Shown here: positions 36,145 through 46,849 of the stretch, one piece after another
Layout: every line of letters starts with the position of its first letter
Position numbering within the stretch: the first letter of the stretch is position 1
Source of the DNA: Aplectana chamaeleonis
Lineage: Eukaryota; Nematoda; Chromadorea; Rhabditida; Cosmocercidae
Length of the DNA: 64,000 nt
NCBI GenBank assembly: GCA_029168955.1
Contig: JAPDOI010001855.1
Location: forward strand, 1-64,000
Reading direction: 5' to 3'
The notes under the pieces: model-generated
Database searches by the model: none
What the model was told of the DNA's origin: nothing
Seen by the model: only the letters and a program-made list of their open reading frames with translations
Translations under genes and position numbers: made by a program

Positions 36145-36427
36145 AAAGCGAACTATTTGGTGCCTCCATTATACACACTATCTGGTAACAACAGTAACCA
36201 TCTAGCTGCACGAGAGAAAAGAGAACTTAGCAATTTGGAGTGATGGTGCCCACGAATACAATTGAGCTGTATCGAAAAGACTTTGTTCGCGGCAACCAGC
36301 TATTTTTCGACTGACTTTCCGCTTTTACGCGGAAAGCAGGCGTTTTGTAGCTTTTTATCGGCTATTGCTTGGCCAAAACTCTCAGAGCACGCATCCGTAG
36401 GGTACTACGTCAGCAAATTAGGGGTTA

Positions 36428-37058
36428 TCAGAAAAATGAAAACAAGTTACTTGTAACATAAAAGGCCGAAAAGAAGTTACTTGCAACATATCTTTGCCAA
36501 TGTAAGTTACTTGCGACTTATCTCAGGGCATTTAAATTACATGTAACATGTCGGCGGGATACTGCGTGTGGTGCGCCTTCGTTATGTTACATGTATTTTA
36601 AATGACCTGACATAAGTCACAAGTAACATACATCGGCTCAGATATGTTACAAGTAACTTGTTTTCGATTTCTGAGAGGTTACTGTGTGCAGTGCGCTTCC
36701 GATATATTACATGTAATTTAAATGGCTCAGTATAAGTCGCGAGTAACTTAAATCGGTCGAGAAGATATTTGCAAGGGGGATGTACTACGCACACGGGGGG
36801 TCAGGTTTACGATTGGCGTTGCTGTTGGTTAAATTACCCAAGTTTGAGGTACTTGACCCACACCAGCAGGGAAGTCCCCGCACAATTTTTTTTGCGTAGT
36901 GTGTGGTCTGGAACGCGCTCTCTGCGTCGCGTGTCGTCTGCGTCACATGATGGCCACTCTTAGTGAAAATATAAATGTAAGTTACACGTAACACAAGTGT
37001 AACTTACATGCAATATAAATGTAAGTAACATGTAATATAAATGTATGTTACATGTAAT
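36428..37058. repeat. Palindromic GTTACWTGTAAC array, left part
   Basis: Many near-copies of AAGTTACTTGTAACAT, AAGTTACATGTAACATA and related units occur at 36440-36760 and again at 36970-37058. The unit is itself palindromic, so the array can fold in many registers. The outer end ATCAGAAAAATGAAAACAAG (36428) is mirrored at the far side of the LINE by CTAGTTTTGATTTTTCTGAG (to about 40432), so array and LINE lie within one inverted-repeat element. Confidence 0.7.
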
Positions 37059-37071
37059 ATAAATGTAACTT
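37059..37071 (+). repeat. Target-site duplication of second RTE LINE (left)
   Basis: ATAAATGTAACTT, exact copy at 40356-40368. It is also a unit of the surrounding array, so chance identity is somewhat more likely than usual. Confidence 0.75.
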
Positions 37072-40000
37072 GGGGTGTGTATACAAGTCTGTTTGTACCT
37101 GCTCGTTGGTGCCCCTGCTTCTACTGAACCCAGCAGACGTTTGAGTGTACACAGGGAACGTTCGAGCGATATAGCGTGCACAACTATATCGCGAAAGTAT
37201 ATCAAACATTGCATAAAGGTGTCGCCGTCCGGCACACTAAGGCCTCCTGGTCCATAACACCTTAGGATCCGTACCTAGAGAGTCATGGAGTCTTTGGCCA
37301 CAAGCCACAATTTCGCCACCCTGAACTGTCGATCGCTGTCGAGTGATATCCAAAAACTGCGCTATCCAGACTTCTGAGCTATTTCCATGCACCGTTTGCT
37401 GCTTTGCAGGAAACCCGCCTCAGGATAGACCCGTCATCAGCGTCGGAGAGTACACCATCTACTGCGGCAACGCTGACGATAGGAGAGTGGGAGGCTGTGC
37501 AATAGCTGTAAGGAAGGGTTTCAATGGTATGGTCAAGGAGTTCGGCTCAACGTCGTGTCGGAATGCATTCGTACGACTGCGGGATCACAGAAGATTCAAT
37601 CTGTGGATAGTGAGTGCTCATGCGCCCACTGAAACCGCCGAAGACAATTCGAAGGATGCGTTTTATGAGGAACTCAATACGTTGCTGGCCAGGATACCTT
37701 GTCAACATGCTGTTGTCGTGGGGATTGACGCAAATGCGAAGATGGGACTTGATCAGGAATCAGAAGTACTCGGTAAATGGTTCTACCCACTGGCGGAAAC
37801 ATCGAACAACGGCTACCGCCTTGTCGACTTTGTGAACGCAGTGGTCTGATTATTGCATCGACATTCAAGAGGAATCATCGCCGCCATCAGCTTACGTGGC
37901 AGGGACCAACCCGGCTATCTCCAGAAGAGCAGCGGAAGCGGAAGATGACAACTTTGAAACTACAGCTTGACTATGTCTGACGGGGAATATTCCAGTATCG
38001 GACATTCGAAGATCTAGAGCTGTGTGGGATGTCGCATTCGATTCGGATCACCGTCCTGTTCTGTTGAACTTCACTGCGAGGATTCATAAGAGGAAGCGAG
38101 GGCTCAGCCTCTCGGAGGATTGACATGACAAGTCTCAGAGATGAAGAGTGCAGAAGGAATTTCCGACAACGCGTTTCTATTCACTTCGGAGTACGGACTA
38201 AGAAGAAACTTTGCGACGCGGATTCTTTTGTCAAATGCATCCAGGACGCTTCGAAAGAGGCACTCCCGGTTGTACAGCCTAAGAAGAAGTTCGCCTACGT
38301 CTCAGAAGAAACAACATCTACCTACAACAGAGTATGTGCTCTCCGAACTGCAGGAAACTTCGTGGAGGAGAAGCGTCTGAGGAGGAAGTTGCGTCGGCAG
38401 CTTCAAAGTGACCGCGAACGAGAGTGGACGTGTAGAGGCTAAGGAGTTCGAGAAGGCTTGGGAGGAGAAGAATCCGAAGAAAGCCTACACGTTGCTGCGA
38501 CTGTATAGCGGGAAGATGAAGAGATGTTCTCCTGTCTTGGAACACTACCAATGGAGTTGCAGTTGGTGATGCGACGCTGCCAATATGGAAGGATTACTTC
38601 AGTTCACTACTGAATCGTCCAGCGCCATCAGTACCTGAGCTCCCGCATGTTCAGAGAGCACATTACGATGTCAGTGAGGAACCGCCGACTGAGTCTGAAG
38701 TTTTTGGATTGTGTCCGGAAAATGAAGAATGGAAAGGCGGAGTGGAGATGACAACATCACTGCTGAAATGCTGAAAGCTCTTCCTCCGTCTGGGATTCGT
38801 GAAATGACCAACACCATCCGTGCCATATGGATGAGCGAAAGGATACCCGATTCGTGGAGACATGCGATCATCGTACCTCTTCACAGAAGCTATCCGTCAC
38901 GGATCCTAAGAACTACAGAGGAATCTCTCTACTTCGTGTCATGTACAAGGTTTTAGAACGTATCATTCTCGAGCGACTTATCAAACATCGTGAAGGAACG
39001 ACCAGAGATAGAGCAAGCCAGGTTTCGACCTGGAAGATCGACCATCGACCAAGTGTTCGTCGTGAGAAGAGTAATTGAATCGTGGCAGCGGTTTTCGAAG
39101 CCAATACAGCTTGCTTTTTTGGACTTTGAAGCCGCGTTCGACTCTCCTCATCGTGATCGATTGCTCAATGCTCTGCGAGCAGATGGAGTCCCGGAAAAGT
39201 ATGTTCGGTTAATCGAGGACATGAACAAAGGAACAACAGCAGCAGTTCGTACACCTGTCGGATTTACGTCAGCTTTCGAGGTGAAAACAGGAGTAAGGCA
39301 AGGAGCCGTTGCAGGACCTTTTCTTTTCAACTTCGCCGTTGATGACATCATGCGTAGAGTTGCAGAACAGTTTCCTGCGGATGTGATCCTAACACCATCA
39401 GGACGCTCCCTTGTCGACCTGGAGTACGCCGACGACATTGTGTTATTCGCTGAAAACAACGCAAAACTGCAAAGGATTCTGAACCTCGTTTCGAAGTATG
39501 CCGCAGCCTATGGACTTCGTCTTCGTCCCGACAAATGCAAGCAGATGTGGGTCTCTCAGAGGCCTTCAACTGGAGTTTGTGTGGACGGACAACGTATCGA
39601 ACTGGTGGACGATTTCTGTTATTTGGGCTGTTTCCTGAAGAACGATGGTAGTTATGCAGCGGATATTCGACAACGATGTGCGAAAGCTACGTCTGCATTC
39701 AATTCTCTAACCAAGTGTTTGTGGTCTACCACCATCGCGAAGGAAGTCAAGTTGCGCGTCTACCTATCCGCTATTCGCCCTATCATGATGTACGGATCGG
39801 AGACGTGGGCCAGCACCGAAAACGCAGATGGAAAGGTTGGATTGCACGGAGAGGAAGCTTTTTAGGCGTTTGCTTGGATATTTCTGGCCCGCGTGTATGC
39901 CATAACGAAGACCTTTACAAGGAAATCGACGCAGTACATCAACGCTTGACACGAGGAGGGTGCCAGCATCTCCTAACGCCATCTCAAGCAGCAATGGAAA

Positions 40001-40355
40001 GTCGACTTCGACTGCTCTCGGGCATATACTAAGAAGAACGCCGGATCGTCTCGTACAACACGCTTTAAAAATGCTTCCAAATCCTGTCTGGAAACGGCCA
40101 CCTGGGCGTAGGCGAAAGTTCTGGACGGATGTGGTTAAAGAGGATTTAAAGTCACTCGGCATCGAAAGACAGTTCAGGCGCGATGTTTCGTTTCGCAGGA
40201 AATGGAATAGTGACAGCTGGATGGAATGTGTTCAAATTGTGGCTGAAGACCGTGAAAAATGGACACGGCTGACTACTAGGACGGCACACCTCGGTGAAGA
40301 TGCGGAATGACCGCGTCAGGCGAAAGCCAACCGATTAAGTCAAGTAAGTGAAGTC
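37072..40355 (+). mobile_element. RTE-type LINE, second copy, near full length
   Basis: Bounded by an exact 13-base repeat ATAAATGTAACTT (37059-37071 and 40356-40368), the same duplication length as the other LINE. Domains in order: an endonuclease starting near ATG 37285 (TLNCRSL), with QETRL near 37408, GIDANAKMG near 37725 and SDHRPV near 38042; then reverse transcriptase at 38990-39865 with RFRPGRST, FLDFEAAFD, GVRQGA and the catalytic YADD at 39425-39436; then a C-terminal region at 39960-40310 with RPPGRRRKFW. The reverse transcriptase part is one open frame of 291 codons, but at least three frame changes separate it from the rest. The 3' end AAGTCAAGTAAGTGAAGTC resembles that of the LINE at 6480-9734. 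Confidence 0.92.
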
Positions 40356-40432
40356 ATAAATGTAACTTACTTGAGACATTCAAGTAAGTTACATTTATAT
40401 TACAAGTAACTAGTTTTGATTTTTCTGAGTTG
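40356..40432. repeat. Palindromic GTTACWTGTAAC array, right part
   Basis: Starts with the target repeat ATAAATGTAACTT, continues ACTTGAGACATTCAAGTAAG and AAGTTACATTTATATTACAA, and ends with the inverse of the left terminal sequence. Confidence 0.65.
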
Positions 40433-40904
40433 GTGAAAAAGTTAAAGGCGATTGTCGCGCGGAGCGTGCTATTATGTCGTGATACGCTACAAGCCCTTTT
40501 CAATTTCGGCTTCTCCCGATACATTTTAGCACTGAGGTGATACTAGCGTGACGATTTCAGACTTCAGATACACCTGTACATGGATTTCAAGTCATTTTGT
40601 TCATAGCAAGTCGCGAACGTTTGGCAGAACATTCGGAATTGCTAAAAGTTGTAGATCAAAGAGAAAAAGGCAGACGCGGCATGAAACTTGCTAACAATGC
40701 ATTTCGCTACGACTTCATTCTGACATATCGGTAGAGAGAATCTAAAAACACGGTTTTACCCCATGACCGTCATCCAGCACGTCCTGTTGGAACACATTTT
40801 ACCCCCCGAGGCTCGTGACTGGAAGTACCCATAGGCTTCCAGTCACAAAGGTGGTCTCCCTTGCAAGTCACTGCGACTTATCATTGGAAAAACATTGATT
40901 ATTA
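40433..40904. other. No feature seen
   Basis: Unique-looking sequence between two repeats. Contains an inverted pair GTGACTGGAAG...CTTCCAGTCAC at 40818-40846. No exon with good borders was found. Confidence 0.35.
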
Positions 40905-41043
40905 TTTTTTTTGGTTTGGTCAAGTTTTCAGAAAAGAGAATCAGAAAACAGAAGGGCTAAAATGGCCAGAAAACAGAGAACAGAAATCAAAAAACAGAAA
41001 TCAGAAAACAGAAATCAGAAAACAGAAGTTCCGCACACCCCTG
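40905..41043. mobile_element. CAGAAAACAGAAAT array with TTCCGCACACCCCTG end (right)
   Basis: Counterpart of 34358-34510. The monomer AATCAGAAAACAGA recurs with few changes. Ends in the inverse of CAGGGGTGTGCGGAA. Confidence 0.6.
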
Positions 41044-41229
41044 ATTGGCAGGGTCACTAATAACGAGAAAGGACGACTCAGTCCCGCCTTCAGCCGACTA
41101 CTACGGGGCCTAATTCAGAGTTCTCATTCAGGCCTCATTCAGAGTTCAATCCCTGTGCGATAAGACCGTAGGCCCGGCGACGCGACCGCCGTGTCGCCGT
41201 GAAAGTCGCAGGTTTATGGTTTAGGTTTT

Positions 41230-41690
41230 ATTAGTTTTCTGCACTCCGAAGAAATTGTCTCTCAACAGTATGACCCGGGTAGATCAGAGGTTTCGCAAAG
41301 CATTGCATTGCTCGTGCAGGTGCTCTCAGGCGCGTACAGGTTTTGCCCCTCCATTGGACGATCTCTGGGCTGGTCGACGGAGTGTAATTCTCCTTCGACC
41401 TCCATTGCGAGAGAATTGTTCCCAGGCGGCCGCATTGATAACGGGGATGCAATCGGTAGGGTCATCGCAATGGGTGGTCGGGCAGGATTCCGGGGCCTCC
41501 AGTGAGTGGCGGCAGATGAGGGGCTATCCCAAACTGTGAGTTCTCGGGAGTCGGGCCCGAAGTTCCCGGCACTGTCCTCGCAATGGCGAATGCGTATTCA
41601 TCGGAAACATTGGTTTCGGTAACATGGCCGGCCTTAACCGCCTCCCTGCCAATTTTTGAAAATGACTCGTAAGAGTCGACAAGTTTGTCA
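41230..41690 (+). mobile_element. Foldback element fragment (one arm only)
   Basis: This stretch matches the left arm of the foldback element (compare about 20800-21180): GCATTGCTCGTGCAGGTGCT, the GAGAGAATTGTTCCCAGGCGG region, and TCGGAAACATTGGTTTCGGT all recur in the same order. The partner arm is missing. It lies just downstream of the candidate minus-strand exon at 41733-41904, so probably in an intron or 3' flank. Confidence 0.75.
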
Positions 41691-41732
41691 GCCCATCTGA
41701 GGCAAACCCCTCTCCAGCATTTGGCTGGAAAC

Positions 41733-42150
41733 CTGTGCAACCAATGTAAGAAAGTGATGGGGGAATTCGAGTTGGAATGGAAGGTCATATCCGGCGAGGG
41801 ATGTGCGGAGACGATTCGCCCGGATAGATTTTGTTAGCTTACTTGTGTATCCAAATCGATTTTCTTCACCTGTACATCTTTCAGTGAGTCTTGGCATAGC
41901 CATCCTATTAGTAGATGTTACATATTAGAAGAACGACATCCAATACTAAAGTAACCTTTTTCGTTCTGCCTGAATAACGACAGAGTGGCAAACTATCCCA
42001 AACACTGTCTCAGGCTGCAATGAAAAGAAGGAAAATATCCTATCAAAGGATATCTTCCTAGCGTTAAGCGAGTTTAATAAGGCGAAGCATCTTACGAGGA
42101 CTTTCTTGCCACGAGTAGACACGTGTGAGTCTCCCTTGCCAAATCCTCTC
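41733..42150 (-). CDS. Unrecognised host gene, two firm exons and one possible
   Basis: The exon 42014-41956 follows TTTCATTGCAG and ends AAAAAG|GTTACT. It encodes the 19 residues PETVFGIVCHSVVIQAERK plus two bases. The next exon, 41904-41733, follows ACTAATAG and starts with one base that completes an Arg codon. It then reads 57 open codons (MAMPRLTERC, ENRFGYTSKLTKS, LEFPHHFLTLVAQ) and ends CACAG|GTTTCC. Phase agrees across the 51-base intron. A further exon ending near 42096 (GTCCTC|GTAAGA) would also fit phase 0, but its start is unclear. No domain recognised. The gene continues past 41733, where a foldback fragment lies. Confidence 0.55.
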
Positions 42151-42229
42151 GGTCAACGCAACAAATGCAAGCTTGGCCTACTGCAGGTTCATAAAATCGG
42201 AAACGGACCTTTTCTCGTTTTCAGCGCCT

Positions 42230-42640
42230 CAAATTATTCACCTAAACGAGTTCTCTATGGAGTTGTAAAGAGAGTCATAAGCAGCAATGTATAAGCGGGA
42301 ATCTTCCTGCAACAAAGAAAACTCTGTATGGTCCAATTGTAGCCGAGCAGCTAACAAAGAAGTTTGTAGAGCGTTAAACGCACGTGTGAAAACAAACTGT
42401 ATTGATAGTATCTCTTTAGCATCCATAGTAGAACTGCTTAGTGTTCCACCCCGAGCCGCTGGTTCCAAGAAGATGTAAGCTCAAAGCAGCCTATTTCTCT
42501 AGTCATTGTAATTTTCAGAACGCGCACTAATCTTTCGAAAATCTGAAGACGAACCTCATAATCGTGTTCAGCGCCCCAAATTACTTTCTTGGCCGAAAGT
42601 TTGGTGAAAGCACATTTTTGAACGTAAGAGTGTTTTCCAT
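42230..42640. mobile_element. Interspersed repeat related to 12040-12480
   Basis: Shared blocks: CATCCATAGTAGAACTGC, GCTGGTTCCAAG and TTCGAAAATCTGAAGACGAA. The similarity is patchy, so this is an old copy. The ORFs on it are not convincing. Confidence 0.45.
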
Positions 42641-42855
42641 TTTCACCGATTGTTGCTCCAGTGTTTACCTACAGTGCATGGCAACGGAAAAAAGGCGGTG
42701 GTGCGGTTGTGGTCGGCACGCTAAGCATATGGTCGATTCTGTGTCCTGGTAATCCATTTCCCATACTGGAGCACTAACGATCCTTTTATAAAATCAGGCA
42801 GGAAATTGCATGCACAAAAAGCATACGGAGTACAAGAACAGCAAATCAAAGATCT

Positions 42856-43603
42856 TCATTCAGCGATGTTTCTGTTTTCCTTCGCAATGTTGTGGTAGAT
42901 GTATTTTGGCAGCTCGGCAAGGTTTAAATCCGTTGTGGTGCCAGTAGAAAGGTGAAACTTCGGAGAATAGTTCTGAAATTTATACAAAATCTATGGCGAC
43001 TTAATTCACATTGAAAACTTGAAAAAGATTATATTCAAAACTCAGACCTTTGTCACCCGTGTTTAGGTGCTATCCTCTCGTGATCGGAAATTATGGATTC
43101 GTTGAGGGCTGTTTTTGGCACAGAATTGCAAACTGAGAAGTTATAGTAGCTCGGCTTGTCGCAAGGCTTCCCATAGTAAAATGATAGGTGAAGAGACACT
43201 TCGACTCCCAGTGCCGAAAGAATGACAGAAAACGACCAAGGAATGACACAATTACGGCTGCATACACACAAGCGTTCTGGAGTCTCCGAACCGCCTCATA
43301 CCCCCTTTCCGCCTCCTCGAAGGAAACAACTGGATTCTCGAGATTGTGATCACAGCAAATATCCAAATCAGGGAAGTACTGTCAAGTGAGCTACATATAA
43401 CGCTTAACCTATTCACGACCACGTGTCGCATCGGTGGGAAACATGTTCAAAAATCGGACTTGAATACAAACCTCGTGGTCCGCCGGTAGGCCAAACGCAA
43501 CAGAGGGTTTGGACCTTTTCAGAAATACCGTTACTTGAGGTGAAAGAGAAACGCCTGTGCAGCCATTAGAGAAGCACCTTATTTTATGTTGAAAAGGAGA
43601 CAT
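42856..43603 (-). CDS. Unrecognised host gene with clear last exon
   Basis: The last exon (42972-42856) follows AAATTTCAG and encodes 38 residues (NYSPKFHLSTG, LAELPKYIYHNIAKE) before TGA. Upstream, 43378-43302 follows CTTGACAG and reads YFPDLDICCDHNLENPVV to GG|GTATGA, and 43603-43472 reads SPQVTVFLKRSKPSVAFGL to CACGAG|GTTTGT in matching phase. Between 43302 and 42972 the frame with YYGKPCDKPSYYNFSV and ESIISDHERIAPKH looks coding. It abuts a worn fragment of MITE family A (about 43165-43281), and I could not settle its borders. Cysteine pairs suggest an extracellular protein, but no signal peptide was found. The gene ends about 840 bases before the next minus-strand exons. Confidence 0.5.
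43165..43281 (-). mobile_element. Worn fragment of MITE family A
   Basis: Read on the minus strand, CCAGAACGCTTGTGTGTATG, TCGTTTTCTGTCATTCTTTC, GGCACTGGGAG and TATCATTTTACTATGGGAA follow the order of 11680-11795. It may have been absorbed into a host intron or exon. Confidence 0.45.
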
Positions 43604-43769
43604 ATCTTTTTAAACTCTTCTCTAAACGTTGCAACTTAGTTGACCGTATTGCGGTTTCGAGATATTGTTCTTCTAAAACGAGAGGGTGTTGGGAGCTGAA
43701 ACTGTGAAAATGTTCCTTCAGAGTTACTAGCTACGATATGAAGAGAAAAGAAAAAAGCAATGACCGGTG

Positions 43770-43932
43770 GAACGCGGGACAGGGGCTCTATACACACCGA
43801 GGGAAGAGTTGTTCCGCCTTTTGCGGCTTTAATTCCACTCGGGACCACTTCGCTTGCGTTGAGTGGCGTCACGTTCCAAACTGCAGAAACGGGACAACTC
43901 CTCCATTGGTGTGTAGAGGGCCCCTGTCCCGT
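43770..43932. mobile_element. Small hairpin element
   Basis: GGGACAGGGGCTCTATACAC and GAAGAGTTGTTCCG on the left are mirrored by CGGGACAACTCCTC and GTGTAGAGGGCCCCTGTCCC on the right. About 160 bases in all. Confidence 0.7.
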
Positions 43933-44421
43933 GGAACGCTAATCAAGCTGGCGTGTCCCACCGGTGGGACACGGTATACGGTGACGCAATGTTGCATACA
44001 GTCGTGAATGAGTAAACGGCATCGATAGGCATCTATACTTCATAGCGATCAAATCTTCCATATTTAGAAGACAACGCAAGCAAGGGTGGCCGTCTTTCAG
44101 GACGGAAACACGGCATTCGCATTCTTTTTAAGCATGCCTTGATATTTAGGGCACCAGAACTTCCGTATAACATTCAAGATAATATATAGTAACTGATATC
44201 GCGTCGAAAACTATTTAAATGCAGTCATAATTCATACTGCTGGTGTCACGGCTTGTCAGTTTCTGCGTTTGAGGTACTCGTGCACTGAAGAAGCCCAATG
44301 CTAATGACACAGACCTTCAGTATCCCCCAAATGAACTTTTGTATCATTTGTACCTAAAACACATCCGCTAGAGAAGAGAGGTTGCCGGGTCGCAAATCTT
44401 ACTTGCAGTTTATTTTTTCAG

Positions 44422-45620
44422 CTTTAGATGTGAATTGAAACGATACATCACACCTGATCTAAAAAATGATTGGTAAGCATCTGTCGGCCGTGAGTTTTCC
44501 TTGAAACCAGCGATAACGGCGGAACCTCACTTGGAGCACTTCAGCAGGCTTGAGCGTAGAGATGACTCTGCCGGTCTGATGTGAGGCACGAGACGCAGGG
44601 AATCTGACAGCCGCCTCTGAACGATCGAATCGTTGCTGAAGAGTGCAATTTTTACGACACATTTTTTCTACGAAGGATTGTGGGCATCTGCATATGTTCA
44701 TTGTTTCCGTAATTTGCTTGAATCACACTATATTTTCAAATTGACCGTTCGACGCTAGTTATTCACTGATCGAATCATTTAAAAATGTTTTTGGAAGTAT
44801 CCAACTGGATGATTTTTTGAATGTTCTTATAAAAATTTTGTGAATGAATTAAAAAAAACTCGAAAATCTGCCCCTCGCATATTCGATTCGAATGAATATT
44901 CGGGAAATTCATTCGAATGTGCGAGAGAATATCTGAATTTTCGAATAATGTTTTGAATTTTTTTTGTTGATGACTACATATAACAATTTTCTTCGTGATT
45001 GAATATTCTAATGTCGTGACCTTAGATTGGCCGAATATTCAGAAAACCCAATTGTTAAAATTCCCATCTGAATCGAAAATGTGAGAAAAAAACTATTTGA
45101 TTTTCCGGAATGTTGGTATGGAGCTTCGGGAAGGATGGCTCATTTCCGTTTGCCGCGCGCGGCCGCGACGCAGCGTCAACATTGCAGTGCGCCTGCTGGC
45201 CTCTCTCACGCCTCACCATTCTTCATCGGGGTTGTTGAGGCCCGAGACAAACACACTGAACCACTACTGGAAGCTTATTTTAGCCTTACCAGTCCTATTA
45301 GTATGTGATGCAGTAATATCCACTAGTTACACAGGAGTAACTTCACAAGAATGAAGAGCTGTGGATCAAGCAATATTCAAATGGGCCATAGTTGGCAGCA
45401 GTTGTACTATATACATATAAGGAAGGGTTTTCGAGATTTGAAGATATCGATAACATTTGAACGAGCAGAAGCTTTCAACAGCTATCTTATTTCTAATCCT
45501 TATTGCCCAACACATTGCCCTGGTGCTAAATTCTTGTGAGCCTAATTTCTACACCTTATGACTCCTTACATGAACTTTCTTAATACCTATAGATTTCGTT
45601 CATCAGATCGTATTGAGTAG
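44422..45620 (+). CDS. Unrecognised host gene, three exons in phase
   Basis: Exon 44422-44472 follows TATTTTTTCAG, reads FRCELKRYITPDLKND and ends GATTG|GTAAGC. Exon 45335-45535 follows TTACACAG; its first base completes a Trp codon and it reads 66 open codons, including MKSCGSSNIQMGHSWQQLYY and NSYLISNPYCPTHCPGAKF, ending TT|GTGAGC. A 57-base intron leads to the last exon, 45593-45620 (FRSSDRIE, TAG). A further exon near 44312-44350 (QYPPNELLYH) could precede in the right phase. Paired cysteines (CPTHCPG) suggest a secreted or lumenal domain. I do not recognise the family. The 862-base intron is filled by an AT-rich array and one half of an inverted repeat. It lies head-to-head with the gene at 42856-43603. 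Confidence 0.65.
44740..45075. repeat. AT-rich TTCGAAT array, second tract (in intron)
   Basis: Units such as ATTCGATTCGAATGAATATT and TTCATTCGAATGTGCG, partly inverted. Same kind as 32195-32905 and 63080-63385. Confidence 0.55.
45123..45262 (+). repeat. Inverted repeat, left half
   Basis: CTTCGGGAAGGATGGCTCAT, GCGCGCGGCCGCGACGC and the following blocks are mirrored at 46580-46724. With its partner this could mark the ends of a 1.6-kb element or be two separate copies; no target repeat was found. It falls inside the intron before the exon at 45335. Confidence 0.65.
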
Positions 45621-45732
45621 TCAGCACCTTTCCATAACATAAATTCTTCTTTCATTGTGAACAGTTCTTCATCGGTTGAAGGAACAAATCTTCTAGAGGT
45701 CACTCGGCATCACAAATTTGCGATTTTTTCAA

Positions 45733-46255
45733 TCAGAAAACAGGAAATCCATTTTAACAGAAAACAGAAAAAACACCGAAAATCGGCAGAAAATAGGAAA
45801 TGTTCGTATAATTCAATAAAAAATGAAAAATTCCAAGATTATCCTACGCTACAGTGTGGATTCTATAAGAACTGGTACCCGCCGCATTTTCAGGAATTCT
45901 GATATCTGTGTTGATTAACAAAGACTCAACTTCATCCCGTTCCGTCATAGGTGGGGCGCTGGAGTACTCATATCCTGCGTTTGAAGGAGGTATTTATACT
46001 CGAACACCTCACAAGTTCGTCATACTCATGGCTTATGGTACCATTATGACGAGATTTGAGTCCTAATTTCATGGAACTGCACATAATCCGGTTGAACTCC
46101 GTCCTTAACCGTCAGTGAATTTGGTCTCTTGTCACTAAACAACTTTTGCTAGAAATCGCCATTTTTAAGTTTTCTTTCTGTTTTCTGAGAAAGTGGCTCA
46201 CTTTACACAAAACAGAACAATGTGGACAGAAAACAGAAAATTCTGTACATCCCCG
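45733..46255. mobile_element. CAGAAAACAG array element with worn ends
   Basis: ATCAGAAAACAGGAAATC and AACAGAAAACAGAAAAAACA near 45733-45780, CAGAAAACAGAAAATTC near 46228, and the end TTCTGTACATCCCCG (46241-46255), the inverse of a CGGGGATGTACAGAA terminus. Same class as 34358-34510. Confidence 0.45.
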
Positions 46256-46579
46256 CTCCGCATGCATAAGTCATGCATACGTAAATATAATGGTGGTGTT
46301 TCTAATCATAACAAATCGTATGGTAACCCTTTCTCACCGCATGCTTAGACGCTCAATAAATATGGCAAATGACAAAAGTTTTTTGATGTTTACCGAAAAT
46401 TACAGTGGTTAATTGGTTTAGTTCTAGAGAGTGATCTGGTTTCAAGCGGTAATCTATCTATTTGAGAAAGCAGTAGTATCGAAACTGTGGTCGAAAGCAA
46501 CAGAAGAATCTTCATAATGGGGCTACTTTCCTCACTAACATGTTTTCTGAGGCAAAAATAGGCGAAAATGTGTAGTCTG

Positions 46580-46724
46580 CAGTGAATCAGTATGTTTGTC
46601 TGGGCCACAACAACCTCTATGAAGAGTGGTGGAGTGCGAGAGAGGCCACCAGGCGCGCTTCGAAGCCAACGCCGCGTCGCGGCCGCGCGCAACCAATTTA
46701 AAATGAGCCATCCTTCCCGAAGGT
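46580..46724 (-). repeat. Inverted repeat, right half
   Basis: Ends ATGAGCCATCCTTCCCGAAG, the mirror of 45123. Contains CGCGTCGCGGCCGCGCGC and CCTCTATGAAGAGTGGTGGA. Confidence 0.65.
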
Positions 46725-46849
46725 GACAAATATATTTAAAAACGTTAATATTATTTTGCTCAAATAATCGATTAATCAAAAGAAAAACCAACCTAGCATG
46801 GGAGGGGCCACCTAGGATTCGAGTGGAGAATAAATATAACTGCTTTCAG

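Noticed and set aside
43091..43366. Single 91-codon minus-strand ORF as one protein
   Set aside because: Its middle follows MITE family A. Only the first part (43302-43378) has good exon borders.
44531..44635. Minus-strand exon-like stretch (35 open codons between AG and GT)
   Set aside because: It lies in an intron of the better-supported plus-strand gene and its phase does not join the neighbouring minus-strand exon.
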